64,000 nucleotides of DNA from Sambucus nigra (GCA_949130495.1 OX422215.1:528037755-528101754); one strand, 5' to 3'. Numbered from the stretch's first letter, positions 32,526 to 45,870 are shown. Program-made: numbers and translations. The notes: generated by a model not told the origin, from the sequence alone.

Positions 32526-35500
32526 GATAATAAATGATGGAGACTTCCTCAGAAATGACCAACGGATTGTTGGGAATAAGATAATATATGCTGGAGACAT
32601 CCTTGGAGCTGACCAACAGATTGTTGGGAATAAGATAATATAAATGTTGGAGACCTCCTTGCTGAAATAAGAATAGAATATGCATCCAAATAGATATAAA
32701 TAATAGTTAAAAATAATAAAATGCCTCGTTGATCTGTTGAGGTAGAATTATATAATGCCGAACAAGAATAAGATCTTCGAGAACATAAGAATATGGCCGA
32801 GAACGTTGTCAGGCCTGAATATAAATAAGAATTATCTGACCAACTATCCGCTGGGGGTGAAATACAACGAATGTTGTATTTCTCCTTAAAGCTGAATAAG
32901 TATCTTGTCGAGGCACAATTGCATAATGACGAATAAGAATAATATTTTCCAGAACATAAGAATATGGCCGAGAACTTTGCTAGGCCTGCATATAAATAAG
33001 AATTACCCCGACCAACTATCCGTTGGGGGTGACATATAATAAATGTTATAGTTCTCCTCGGAGCTGAATATGATAATAAGTATCTCGTCGAGTTCCATGT
33101 TGAGATGAATATAGAATATGAATCCTAAGGGATATATAGAATAATTTGTGCTTGAGCCGATATCTGGGCCTGAATATAAATAAGAATTGCCCCGACCAAC
33201 TATCCGTTGGGAGTGAAATATAATAACTATTGTAGCTTTTCCTCGGAGCTGAATATGATAATAAGTATTTCACCGAGCTCCATGAAGAGATGAATATAGA
33301 ATATGAATCCGAACGGATATATAGAATAATTCGTGCTTGAGCACAAATCAAAGCAATAATAAAATATATAGTTCCTTGCTGAGGTGATATTTCATAATGC
33401 TGAGCAATGATAATAGTTTCCAGATTGATTCCGAGCATTCGTCGACGTTGAGTCTTGTACCTGCAAAAATTAATATCTTGCTCTACCATTTGTGTAGGCT
33501 GAATTGATTAGTCGTGAGAATAATTTACTCATCCAATCAATATATGATATGTATATGCTTGAGAAATAAAAATATTAATTTCAAAAAATTATGTCGAGGC
33601 ACAATTGCCTGATGTCGAGCAATACTACTTTTCCAGAGGTTTACGAGAGCTTTCATCGGGATTGAATCTCGTCCCTATGAAATTTTAATAAGCTTCCCGA
33701 GCACCTGTCGAGACTAGAGAAAATAATTATTATCATGAGAATAACTATTCAGCCAAACAATATGTGATTTGTATCAGCATAAAATAATAAAAATTTCACA
33801 ATATGAAATAATATTTTTATGCCAAATGTGTGTGAGATGGACAAATTTTTATCAGATATGCATCATAAATAAGGCGTAGAGTTTTTTGTAAAGTTATTTA
33901 ATCTCCAACAACTAATCAGGTATAAGTTGCTGTTTGAAAATTATTTATCACTTGGTTTTAAAGATATTTTTGGGGTGATCACAAGTTAAAAAAGACTTAA
34001 GCCCCTGTTTGTCCCCGAGCTGAACTCGTGTTTAAAGAAATATCTGGGGTGCTTCGCATTTTTTAATACCCCAAGATTCTACTGTTGCTGACCAACTGCA
34101 TGGGTGTTGCCAACCAACATTTGGGGATGTCTTAGGCTGTAGAATATATAGTGCCGACCAAGAAGCAAATGATCCTCGACCAGCAAAGCGATTTCGTCGA
34201 TCAACAAAAATGGTGCATTGATATTGCAGACCAGCTGTTGGATGGTCACCGAACAACATCAGATGTCGCCAACCAAGAGTTGGATGGTTGGATAGTTGCT
34301 GACCAGTAAATTGAACCCTCTGAACAAGGCTGAGATGTCGCCGATCAAGAAGTAGATGATCGTCGACCTGCAATTGGTTCCACCGAGCTACAATATGAGT
34401 CTCCGACCTACAATAAGATACCTCGTAGTTGGATAAAATTATTTCAACGTTGCTGATGGATCTTCACATCTTATCTCCGACAAATAAAAATGGTCTGGTT
34501 AAGCTTCCCTTTAATAAAAGATGGCCCAAGATGATGCCAACCAACAATATGTATGGCTGACAAGAAATAAGGGCTGTAAGTGGACGATTCCGGACAACCA
34601 TATGAGCCGTGGTGAATAATTTTTCGTGAGATTGCTATGTCCCAAAATATCTCGAACCAATAGATAAAAAAAAATATTCGATGTAAAATTTCAGCATTAA
34701 GAATGTTAATTAAATGAATAATTATCTAATCCACTATATCGTGTGATTCCGATAAAGAAACCCTATGATGTGATGAACGAGGGGCCAACATATCAAATTT
34801 GTGCCCAGAGTCTTGATATGGTCATGATTTGTTTTACTGATCCTCTTTTACAAAAGGTGGGTAATGATTTTTCAGGTGAGAGAAAATTATTTTTTATATT
34901 GATCATCTCCTATTCCCTATTTGGAGTGATAAAAATATGTTAAATGATCGAAGTTATTACCAAATTTATATAAAAAATCAATCAATTTGACTTTTTTGAC
35001 ATAGATGGAATATGAACCAAATTAAGTATATAGTTCATAAAAATGAATGCAAAGAGGCTCAAACTTGAAGAGAGAGAAAGTAGATCTGGGTCATGATTTC
35101 CATGAGAAAACTTTTTATTGTCTTTAACCTTTTCCCATTCTCTGATTAAAAATGTAATGGGAATTTGAATAGTCATCAAAGATCTTTCAAAAATTATTTC
35201 AAAATCAACAATGAAAATTATCAAATCTTATCATCGTCGTATATATTGGTATATGTAATCATTTAAAATATTGATTTCATGAGATAAAATTTTAACTTGA
35301 GAATCAAGCCAAAAGTTTTGATTTATGAAATCCACCATTTCACAGATTTCTCAATAAGAATTAATTTAACAGTTATGATTTTGAAATCATGATATGCAAT
35401 TTTTGCAGATTTCATAAAAAATTGGACAACTAATTTATGTATATAAACATAAAAATCATGATTGAATCAACAGATGTATATATAATTGATTATACGTAGA

Positions 35501-35545
35501 GAAAATAAAAACTTAGCTTTTGATGGAGAACAATGCTTGTAACAC

Positions 35546-35564
35546 GTTCCCACAGATGACGCCA
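35546..35564 (-). other. Primer binding site of element E
   Basis: Minus strand TGGCGTCATCTGTGGGAAC, three bases from the 5' LTR. It resembles the TGGCGCCGTCTGTGGG type seen in many plant Tat-related elements. Assignment to a particular tRNA was not checked. Confidence 0.7.
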
Positions 35565-35567
35565 ATC

Positions 35568-36189
35568 TATTGATGCAAAAAACTGGACCGAATCCCATTT
35601 TTATGATCACAGATAAATAGATGAAAGCAATCCAATCAAGAACATAAGAGACAAATATTTTTAAAGAGGTTTGGCTATGAATAAAGCCTACGTCCACTGT
35701 TATTTTATTCCCAGGGATTTATAATAGGACCATAGGGTGTAGAGAGAGAAAGGATGCGTATCTTGTGTATGGGGTTTCTAGGTTCTCTTGGATCTCCTCC
35801 TTTTGGCTAAGGGAATACATGTATTTATAGTGATGGGAGATAAAGAGATTCATTGTATGTAGACATTTATGTCTACATTCAACGAATCTAATTATTGAAT
35901 TGCTTGGTATGCTATGTGTTGTCATCTATTAATACAGTATAAATGTACATTAAGGCTCATTAAATGCGCTGCCATCTTCATTAATGCACATTAAATGCAT
36001 AGTTATCCTTTGATCTTCCAGGTTGATATGCCGACCAACTCTCGTCGGGTGCCGACCAACTCTCCTCGGGTGCCGACCAACTCTCCTCGGGTACTGACCA
36101 ACTCTCCTCAGGTGTCGAATATTGCCACGTAGGATGACATGTGTCCTTTTCTGATTGATCCTCATAGATGGAGAATTTTTGCGTTAACA
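35568..36189 (-). repeat. 5' LTR of element E
   Basis: 622 bp, starting TATTGATGC (mutated from TGTTGATGC) and ending GTTAACA. TATA is at 35821-35830 on the minus strand. Four 21-bp units lie at 36030-36113. Confidence 0.92.
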
Positions 36190-38675
36190 ACCCCTATGCG
36201 ATGTGGGTAACCTCGTGATAAAGTCCATGGAAATGCTCTCCCATTTCCACATAGGAACCTCCAATGGCTGTAGAAGTCCTGCTGGTCTCTGATGGTCCAC
36301 TTTTACCAGCTGACAAGTGCTACATTTAGAAACGAACTCGGTAATATCTCTCTTCATCCCGCTCCACCAGTACTGTCGCCTTATATCCTGGTACACCTTA
36401 TCCCCATCAAGATCTACTACGAACCGTGAACCGTGCGACTCTATCATTACCTCGTGTCGCAAGCCTTCCCCCTCAAGAACGACCAGTCTCCCATTGAAGC
36501 GTAAGCCCCCGTCTGAACTAACGGTATAGGACTCAGCTCCCTCTGTTAGTAATCGGACTGTCTGCTCTTGACATAACGAGTCTTTTGCCTGGGCCTATAT
36601 CACTCTCGTAACGATTTGGGGCATAACGGTCATCACAAACATGAATGATCGGGCCAATGCATCCTGGTGTCCCAACTCTTTCCACTTTGCTTTCCACACT
36701 TCGGCCACCTCACCTACCGGCCTACGGCTCAACGCGTCTGCTACCACGTTAGCCTTTCTTGGGTGGTATTGGATATCGAACTGATAATCCTTCACGAACT
36801 CAAGCCACCTACGTTGACGCATATTTAATTCCTTCTGTGTGAAGAGGTATTGAAGGGACTTATGGTCCGTGAATAAACGGAATTTCTCCCTATGGAGATA
36901 ATGTCTCCAAATTCGAAGAGCAAATACAACTGCTGCTAACTCCAAGTCATGGGTGGGGTAATTCTTCTCATGAGGCTTAAGCTTACTGGAAGCATACGCT
37001 ATAGCCTGACTCTCCTGTTGCAGTACACCCCCAAGTCCTAGTAAGGATGCATCGGTGTAGACTATATACTCAATTCCTGGTCTAGGCAATGCTAACACTG
37101 GTGCTGAGGTCAACTTGTCCTTCAACTCGTCGAATGCCAACTGACAGGCATCACTCCAGATAAATGGCACACCCTTCCGAGTCAGATGTGTCAAAGGACC
37201 CACTATCTTAGAGAACCCCCGAATAAACCTCATGTAGTATCTTGCTAGGCCCAAGAAAATACGTATCTTAGTCAGTGTCGTGGGATGTCCCCACTCCCTC
37301 ACCGCTGATACCTTCCCCAGATCAATAAATATCCCCCTGTCTGAAATGATATGCCCCAAAAACTGAACCTCCTTCAGCCAAAACCCACACTTATCGTATT
37401 TTGTATATAACTCGTTCTAACGCAGCGTATGCAAAACCTGCCTCAAATGCTCGGCATGCTCCTCCTCTGTCTGGGAGTAAACTAGAATGTCATCTATGAA
37501 GATGATGACGAACTGGTCTAGGAACTCTTTGAACACCCTATGCATCAAGTCCATAAACACGACTGGGGCATTGGTTAGGCCAAAAGGCATAACCCGAAAC
37601 TCGTAGGAACCATATCTCGTCAAGAAGGCAGTCTTCTAGACGTCCTGTTCCCCGATACACAACTGATGGTAACCCGATCTCAAGTCAATCTTTGAGAAAC
37701 AGGCCGCTCCTCTTAACTGGTCGAATAGGTCATCGATTCGGGGCAACTGATACTTGTTTCTTATCGTGACTTTATTCAACTCCCGGTAATCTACACACAA
37801 CCTCAAAAATCCATCCCTCTTCTTCACGAATAGCACAGGGGCACCCCACGGCGAAGTACTCCTACGGATAAACCCCTTACCCAATAGTTGCTCTATCCGA
37901 TCTCGTAGTTCCCTCATCTCTGCTGGAGGCATACGGTAAGGTGTGCGGGCAATTGGCCGAGTGCCTGGCATCAAATTGATAACAAAATATATCTCTCTAC
38001 TAGGAGGTGATCCCGGAATATCCTAGAATACATCAGTAAACTCTTTAACAACTGGAATCGAATCGAGTGGTATTACCACTTCCTTAGAGGTATCCTCCTC
38101 TATATAGTACAAGTGAGTGGACGATCCTCCCTCAGGACGAGGCATAGCCATTAGGAACATCTCCTGCCCGGGTATGGCAAAAATAATACTCCTACTAAAA
38201 TAATTAATCTTGGCTCGATACGCAACTAGCCAATCCATACCAATGATCGCATCGTACTCGGTCATATCTAACACTAACATATCAGCAGGTAAAGTAAACC
38301 TCCCGATCTTTACACCCACACCTCTACATATCAGGGAAATCATAAAACCCCTACTCAACGGTGAATCTACGTAAGTAGCAGTGCTCTCTACGGTATCTAA
38401 CAACCCCATAGTGCATGCAAATCTCGTGGCAATGAAACCGTGTGTGGCTCCCGTGTCAAATAAAATACGCCCCATATTCCCCTGGATAGAAAACATAACC
38501 TCAATAGTAGGTGGATCCTGTGGGACTGCGGCCTGTTAGAGCTGATAAAATCGCCCTTACTATATCTGTCCCTGCTGGACTGGGACTGCTGGGATGGGTG
38601 GTAAAGCTAGCATCTGCGGTGGTGTTGGGAGGGCGACGGGAAACATAGGTCTTTGGGCTCGTGTCGAGCACTCTG
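36190..38675 (-). pseudogene. pol: Element B pol: protease, RT, RNase H, integrase start
   Basis: A decayed version of the A polyprotein. Protease keeps DTGATH (about 38448-38465). RT keeps PFGLTNAP and [10 protein letters not shown] (in 37417-37623). RNase H keeps [11 protein letters not shown] and [10 protein letters not shown]. The integrase zinc region keeps HEVMIESHGSRF and CSTCQLVKVDHQRP. Stops lie at 38023, 37636, 37417 and 36595. A frameshift near 38660 separates protease from gag. At 38023 and 37417 A has CAG where B has TAG. The integrase reading frame ends at the E insertion (36190) and resumes at 30706 and 10528. Confidence 0.9.
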
Positions 38676-39785
38676 CTACTGCTGCTGGGGGACCCTACCC
38701 CTTTCAGGACACTCCTGGCATTTGTGGCCAATCTTGCCATAAATAAAATATTTCCCCGCAAAATTTCCCTCTCTCTGACCCTGCTGCCCACGGCCCTGAT
38801 GGTCATTACCATTTCTACCCTAACCATACTGGCCCTGCTGAAACTGCTGCTGTTGGCCGTGCTGGCCTTGCTGGCCATGCCGAAAACCTCCCTGACCAAT
38901 GCTAAAACATTTAGATCTAAATCTCTTAGAATCCCCCTGCTGGGAACTCTGATCACCCTGCATGTGCTGACCCTGAGCTGATTGTGCCCCGCTGACACCA
39001 CTTCCCCCTGTCCTGTCCTAATGGCTGGACTCTCCTGCTCGCTTACCCTCTCACACGTGAAAGCGGTGGTCCTGGCAGTGAAGCAATGCTGCGTTAACCA
39101 CATCAGAATAAGTGGCCAACGAGAGATTACCTAGCAAGTGTTGACGAATCCTCCAGGTCAACCCATCCAGAAACTTCTGAATCTTCTTCTCTTCAGTAGA
39201 GATCTCATCGTGAATGATGTTTAGAAGATTGGTGAACTCGGCCTCATACTCTATCACTGTCCTCCCCTCCTGCTTGAGGTTCATCAACTTCCTCCTCATC
39301 TTAGTATGAACCGCTGAAGAAAAATACTTGCGGTTAAACCGCACCCAGAACTCCTGAATGGAAAGAACATCTATCTCCTCTGCGGTGGTAATAGACTCCC
39401 ACCACTTCAACGCTGCTCCTACCAACTTAAAAGTATCCAGCATCTGCCTTTGTACATCGGTACACTCGTACATCCTCAATTGTCTTTGGTTATCCTTATT
39501 CCACTAACTGGACACAACGACGTCGGAGCTACCTGCAAACTACAGAGGGTGCACCTTCTGAAAGGCATCTCGGACCCGTTCCCAAGCAGACGAAAATGCA
39601 TGATCCTGGACTGGGGCAACCACAGGTGCCTGAGATGGCACCTGCTGCACAACTGCTAAAGCGACATTTATTGCCTGGGCTACAATGGTGACAACTTCTG
39701 CAGCGTTCATAAAACCCCGAACTGGTGTAGGATGTGGCTCGGGCTGGGCACCCCTAGGAACTTTCTGTGCACATCGTGGAGACAT
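38676..39785 (-). pseudogene. gag: Element B gag
   Basis: Begins at ATG 39785 (MSPRCAQKVPRG, aligning with A MPPRRARRVPRD). Stops occur at 39540, 39504-39506 (CAG to TAG) and 39051. The retro-gag region (LVGAALKWWES, FNRKYFSSAVHTKMRRKLM) is readable. In the zinc knuckle both N-terminal Cys codons are Tyr (TGT to TAT), so RNA binding would be lost. The frame ends at TAG 38676-38678 in a run of CAG codons, like the amber in A. Confidence 0.9.
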
Positions 39786-39954
39786 CTGAAATGAGAGAGA
39801 AGTCTTATAAGTCCACAGTTAATATCTCAAAATAGCTGAAGAGCGTAAGATAAATAAAAGATTACAACAATCCTAAAATATAGGGCTCTGTATCAAAGGA
39901 CGCTACGCGAAAATATAACAAGCCATGCAGATCCTAAGGACACTAGAACTTGAT

Positions 39955-39966
39955 GCTCTGATACCA
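39955..39966 (-). other. Primer binding site of element B
   Basis: Perfect TGGTATCAGAGC on the minus strand. The LTR text beside it is not the usual TGTAACACC end, so the LTR has lost its last ~200 bp here. Confidence 0.88.
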
Positions 39967-39968
39967 CC

Positions 39969-42687
39969 ATCACATTACAGTCACATCAAAATAATAATGG
40001 AATAATAAATGAGTCTGGAGTAAAACTCCTCTGAATAATCCCAAATACTGAATAAAACCAAATACAATGTCTGAATAATAAATGAATTAACTCCAAAACT
40101 GCAATGAAACTGAGTATGATAAAACTGTCTCTAAAAGAAATGGGGCGACATGTCCTAACAACTGAATAAGTCTGAAACGGAATCAATATAGAATGTGGAA
40201 GCGTCTATCATCAAGATCCTGTAACTTCCACAGTAGCTACAACACATCACTGAAATGGAACTCCTAAGCTTGGCGTCCCTGTGGCGGGCACCTAAAAGGT
40301 ATTTAAAGAAAATAGATTTTAAAGCAAACGGGTCAGAGCTCGTTGTGAAAACAATTTAAAATATAGCAAGTGTTTAATTACAATAAATAATGAATATTAA
40401 GTACATGTTAGTTCTATGCTCTCACATGAGTTTCTCACCTCTCAACTAATGTCTACGCTTAACGTATATCCATAACCCATCCTAGTTATTCCGCTAACAA
40501 ACTAGTCTATACTGCAACCCATCCTCACATGATAATATATGGGTTTGTTCAAAACATTCCAATCTAACTTATGTGAATCTACCTTTTCATCTCTCAGATT
40601 AATCTACTTTAAATCATATAGGAAATTCTCAATTCTAACTTTACTCAAAATGTCGTAAATATTCACACACATTAACAAGTAGTCTGTTATCATCACCAAT
40701 ATATAAATTTTAACATAATTATATATAATTGGGGCACCCCTAGGCTAAGTTGTGGTGCACACATACTCTGCTATCGAATTCCGGTACATCACCTACATAA
40801 GGACTACATATTTCGAATCTCTCAGGAACCATTTTAATAAGTAAAATCACACATATTGGAGGCGAACATAGATCACATACCCATGGGTCATGCACATACT
40901 AACGCTCCCATGGTCAGCTGACTTATCAACTCACAAATAAGTCATTCATAGCCCTATGTCCTTAAGGTACCAATCTAAATCCCCCCGTAGGCACACAAAG
41001 ATTAGATGGCCCTGTTCCGAAAGCCGACCTCCCGTGATAGCAAGTATGGTAGGTACGTCATACACATAAATCTATTTACTAAGCATTCACACAACTTAGA
41101 TACTTTATAATATTATTAAAGGTATGTTCTCAATCCCTATACCATTAATCCAATCAATACATTTTTATACTTCCAGACAGTTATATAATATAGTCCACTG
41201 ACACATCTCACGTCGTAGTTTCAAGTACTTAAAGCCTAACTCAAAAAAGGTTACTAAGTCTCCTATTATTCCCACACATTAATCCAATACTCTTAAGGTC
41301 CATATTTCTGCCACTAACCTTATATTACCAACTATATAGATTTAACTCATTTAACCGCAGTCTTTAATAGTACCTCACTCGTCGAACCTTATTAGGTCTA
41401 ACATAACTCCCAAATTTAATTTTAATAATAATTCGGGTCTTATATACACGCTTAATGGTCTTCCTTAAATCTAAAATTATTCACAAGGTCCCCACCAATA
41501 ATTTTCTAGGGTAGAAATTGCTAAAATTCAGTAAGGAAAAAATATCACAATTTCTGGGAAGGTTGATCGATCGACCTATGAATGTCGATCAACCGATCGC
41601 ACCAGATGAGGCTACGGACTGCTTCGTTTTTTAGTCCCAGATTTGCCCCAAAACTCCATTATAAGGTATGAAATTCTAAACTAAGGATATGGGATCATTG
41701 TACAACCTAAATACAACATTTTAACGTTCCGAAACCATTAAATCATCAACATATATATAGATCAAATCTTCATAAAAACTCTAGTTTTCTATTTTCTTCA
41801 AGAACCATGATATTTCTCTTCTTTAATTCATTTTTAATCCATAAAGAGTCAAGTTTTGGTTACTAAATTTCGTCCAGAACTAATATACATGCAATTCTTA
41901 TCCAAGATTTAGAGTTCTCCACCAAATTTCATGAGTTTTCATCATTTTTCAAGGTTAATAACAATTTCTACACTAATTATGGAAGAAATATTCGCTGAAA
42001 CTAATGGAATAAAATCACTTACCTTAAGATTGTTGTTCAGATTCGTTGGTGGTGTCCGAGGTCTGATTCTTCCCTTCTTTCCAATCAAAATTTAGTCGAA
42101 AGTGGTGGTGGTGGGTGGTGGCTAAGGTTTGGAAACCTCCTGCAACTTCTCCTCTAACTCACGTAGCCCACTCTTTGTTTTTGGCTGATAATGGCCCTAA
42201 TGGCCTTCCCAATAATAAATAAATAAACCCTAAAATTCGTGGGTCTTATTTCCTTAGATTTTAAAATGACCAAAATACCCTCCCGGGTTGTCGGTTTGTC
42301 TAAAAATGCCCCGGGACCCAAGCTAAACCCCCGGCTAGTGTTTTCTGACTATCTCGACCCCTCTGGACACGTTGGCGCACTCAAAATGACCGTACGATTG
42401 AAAAAATTATAATTTACTTTTTAATATAATTAAATTAATTCCTGACGCGACTGACACGCTCGTCCCAACTTAATTTCCTAGATTGCCATATTTGTGACTC
42501 GCGACAATTTTAATAATTTCCATAATCATATATTACCATATATACTTAGTAATACTCAATAATATCATCATAATCAAATGCCAACTCACGTCTCGCTAGT
42601 ATTTAAATCCGGATTAATTTCCAATTAATTCTCATTTAATTTAACTAATCCCATTAAATAAAATCAGTAAAGTTACGGGGTGTTATA
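39969..42687 (-). repeat. 5' LTR of element B, end-truncated
   Basis: About 2.7 kb. The outer end is CGGGGTGTTATA at 42687 (last CA changed to TA). The inner end beside the PBS is deleted. It shares the superfamily blocks (gtccctgtggcgggcacc near 40275) and has a GATC-type palindrome cassette at 41566-41601, unlike the TTCGAA-type LTR at B's other end. Confidence 0.85.
41566..41601. repeat. GATC-type palindrome cassette in B 5' LTR
   Basis: TGATCGATCGA, a short spacer and CGATCAACCGATCG form a degenerate inverted repeat. Confidence 0.75.
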
Positions 42688-43485
42688 GACTCGTTTGACT
42701 CCGATCAACTTTCTCATTTGAACTAAATCTCAATGCATCTTCAAAGGGATATGAATCCCCTTTCTAATGGTCTGTCCCGTGCATGAATCGTCCTTACGAT
42801 TCGAACGAACGACTCATTTTACTATCAAAAACTAATCTGAAGGTTACTAGGCACTCCCTGGCCCCGTTTGGCTCCGATCAACTTTATCGTCTGAGTGAAA
42901 GCTAAATGAATCTTTGAAAGTATCTGAATCCCCTTTCTAATGGTCCACCCCGTGCACAAATAGGCCTTATGGTTCAGACGAATAGTCCGTTTTACCATCT
43001 AAAACTGATTAAGAGGACACCGAATGCTCCCGAGCCCCGTTTGACTCCGGTTAACTTTCTCACATGAGAAAAATCTACATAAATATTTAAAAGGATCTGA
43101 ATCACCTTTCAACTGTCCACCTTATGCGCAAATCGGCCTTACGGTACGGACGAGCGATCCGTTTTACCCAAAAACTGATCTGGAGGCAACCGGGTGATCA
43201 TCGGCCCCATTTGACCCCGGTCAACTATGTAGCTTGAGCTAAGATCAATGAATATTTGAAGGGATCTAAATCCCCTTTCTAACGGCCCATCTCGTGCGCG
43301 AATCAACCTTACGGTACGGATGAACGACCCATTTTACTCTGAAGGGTCACTGGGCGCTTTCGAACCTCATTTGACCTAAATCAACTCTTCAAACTGAACG
43401 AAGTTGAATGAAATCTCTAAGGGCGCTGAATGGCCTTTCCAATAGTCCATCCCGTGTGTAAGTTATCCTCACGGTTCGGACGAAC
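42688..43485. repeat. ~170-bp tandem array, part 1 (U3 of element G)
   Basis: Five units. The marker word (g/c)ccc(g/a)tttgactccg starts near 42692, 42865, 43038, 43208 and 43378, periods 170-173. Each unit has cctttctaatggtc, cgtgcgcaaatcggcctta and cggacgaacgatccgtttta. The array is interrupted by H and continues at 47314. Its left end is cut by insertion of B/A. Confidence 0.88.
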
Positions 43486-44550
43486 TGTAACCCCCCGTAT
43501 TTTTGTGCATTTAATATTTAATTAATTTGAGAATTTTAAATTACTTGTTTGTTGTAATTTTAATTGAATTAATTATGGCAATATATATATTTAAATATTA
43601 ATCGGGGAGTGAATGGTTAATGTTTAGGAAAATTTATTTACTAAGTGAATAGTAATAATTTAATTATGTCATTTCGGGTATTAATGACGGGGTATGCACT
43701 TATCCCAGCTGGGAGTCGGTATAGACTAAATTGGGTGTGAGATAAGGATTTTTATAAATTAATTTGGATGCCAATTCTGAGTGCGCAATTGTGTCCGGAT
43801 GGGTTGAGATAGTCAGAAAAGAGTACCCGGGGGTAGTAATTGGGTCTCGGGGCATTTTTGGGCATAACCGGGCCCACACGGGGTGATTTGGGCTATTTTA
43901 ATTAAGCCCATTAGGCTAAAAACGGGAATTGGTATTTTTAACCTAATTGGGAGATTAAGGAATGGCAGCCAACATAACACTAAACCTAAGGTTTGAGAGG
44001 GGATTTGGGGGAAAGCAAATCAAGAGCAAATTGGAGGTTATTGGAGCCAAATTAAGGGACATCAACAACGGATCCGACCCTACGAACAATTCCAGGCAAG
44101 TGGTTAACTGTTGCAATTTCTAAATTGATGATAATCAATTCATATCATAGTGATGTGTAAACCAAAATTCGTTTTGGGGATAAATGGGTACAAAATGGGG
44201 TTTTTGTTCATGAAACTATTGAATGAGATTCATAGTATAAATTGTTATGTTAAATATATATGAGTATAGACGTTTAATTGGAATATGAATTCGGAATATA
44301 AACTGGGGAAAATCTGGATTTGGAATTTGGTTTGTAGAACAAGATTGATGAATTTGAATGAAAAACCCATTTCGAAAATTGTGAGATAAGTTGAGAAATT
44401 TATATATTAGAGGGTGTATATGATGTATAGGATCAAAGTTCATATGTTTATGTGATGGGATGACTTGATCAGGGGTTGAAATGAAGGTTTACAAACCTTG
44501 AATTTTCGTTAATGGAGTAATGCAGTGGGGAAGAAGATCTGCCCAGGGAT

Positions 44551-44588
44551 GATCGATCGATCGATCGGGGGCCATCAATCGATCAATG
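44551..44588. repeat. GATC-type palindrome cassette in H
   Basis: GATCGATCGATCGATC, spacer gggggccatca, then ATCGATCAAT. Same architecture as in D. Confidence 0.8.
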
Positions 44589-45189
44589 GTCACAGGAACT
44601 TGACAGTTCGGCCAGTTTGTTTATGAAGAGGATTTTATTTAATATTTAATCCCTTGATTTTATTTAGTGATAAATTCATATGGACACATATTTCCTTAAC
44701 AATTATAGGGTGATATAATTGGGTTTAGGAGGGTGTGAACGGTATGACATGAGATGAACGAATTTGGAGAAATAATTCATAATTATTGATATTGGTCCGA
44801 GGAATAATATTCGGGTATTGTAGTTGGGTGGCACTACATTATTAAAGGAATTTAGGTGAAATATTTAATTATGGACCAAGTGGGCGAGTCCTATGCTAAT
44901 AATTATAGGTAAATATAATTGGGGAAATTATGGAGATGAATGTGTGACACATTGTGGGCGAATATGTGAGAATGAAATTATGAGATGTAAAATGGACCAA
45001 GTGAGCGAGTCCGGGTCTGTTGGTTAAGTGAAACCAAAGTATTAAACTAATTATTAAGAGAGGGTAATTAATTTGGAGTCAGAATATAGACTCGAAAAAT
45101 ATTAAGGTATGGGCCAAGTGAGCGAGTCCGGGGATAATGGTGCGTGACACCAAGTTATTAAATTAATAAGGGCGATAATTAATTTTATT

Positions 45190-45870
45190 AGAGTCGGACC
45201 ACAGACTCGAATTTGTGTTGATTAATTAATGTATAAATTAATTAAATAAGGGTCGGATTGTAGACTCGGGTAATTATTAAATTAATGGGTGTAATAATTA
45301 ATTTAATAAGAGTCGGATTGTAGACTCGGGTAATTATTAAAATTAATGGGTGTAGTAATTAATTTAATAAGAGTCGGATTGTAGACTCTGGTAATTATTA
45401 AATTAATGGGTGTAATAATTAATTAAATAAGGGTCGGATTGTAGACTCGGGTAATTATTAAATTAATGGGTGTAATAATTAATTTAATAAGAGTCGGATT
45501 GTAGACTCGGGTAATTATTGAATTTATAGGTGTGATAATTAATTTAATTAGAGTCGAATTTTAGACTCGGGTAGAATTAAATTAATAGGTGTGATAATTA
45601 ATTTAATTAGAGTCGGATTGTAGATCCGGGAGAGTATTAAATTAATATGTGTGTTAATTAATTTAATTAGAGTTGGACGATAGACTAGGGGAGGTATTAA
45701 ATTAATGGGGGTGTTAATTAATTTAATTAGAGTCGGGCCATAGACTCGGGGGAAGTATTATATTAACTGAGGCGGGAATTAATTATATTAGAGTTGGACC
45801 ATAGACTCGGGATGGTGATAAATTATTAAGTGAGAAAATTTATTATGTTGAGTCGGGCCATAAACTTAGG
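45190..45870. repeat. 60-bp tandem array in H
   Basis: About twelve units of gagtcggattgtagactcgg followed by taattattaaattaatggg. Starts near 45193, 45252, 45312, 45373, 45433, 45493, 45553, 45612, 45672, 45732, 45793 and 45852. The central units are nearly identical and the edge units are diverged, typical of unequal exchange. Confidence 0.92.

Larger units (their letters stand above)
30707..36189 (-). mobile_element. Element E: coding-empty LTR retrotransposon (LARD-like), TSD ACCCC
   Basis: LTRs 30707-31349 and 35568-36189, with a perfect ACCCC duplication at 30702-30706 and 36190-36194. A TATA motif (CTATAAATA) in both LTRs, a PBS-like sequence beside the right LTR and a G-rich tract beside the left LTR all give a minus-strand orientation. 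The 4.2-kb interior has no gag or pol and no credible ORF. It holds minisatellites and diverged repeats built around gaccaac and aagttgg words. It is non-autonomous. LTR similarity to F suggests the same family, probably Tat-related by its PBS. Confidence 0.9.

Noticed and set aside
34032..34373. 113-codon minus-strand frame in E
   Set aside because: Made of diverged gaccaac/gttgg repeat words; no domain, and the rest of the interior is non-coding.
44216..44443. 75-codon minus-strand frame in solo LTR H
   Set aside because: Lies in LTR sequence with no homology and AT-driven composition.
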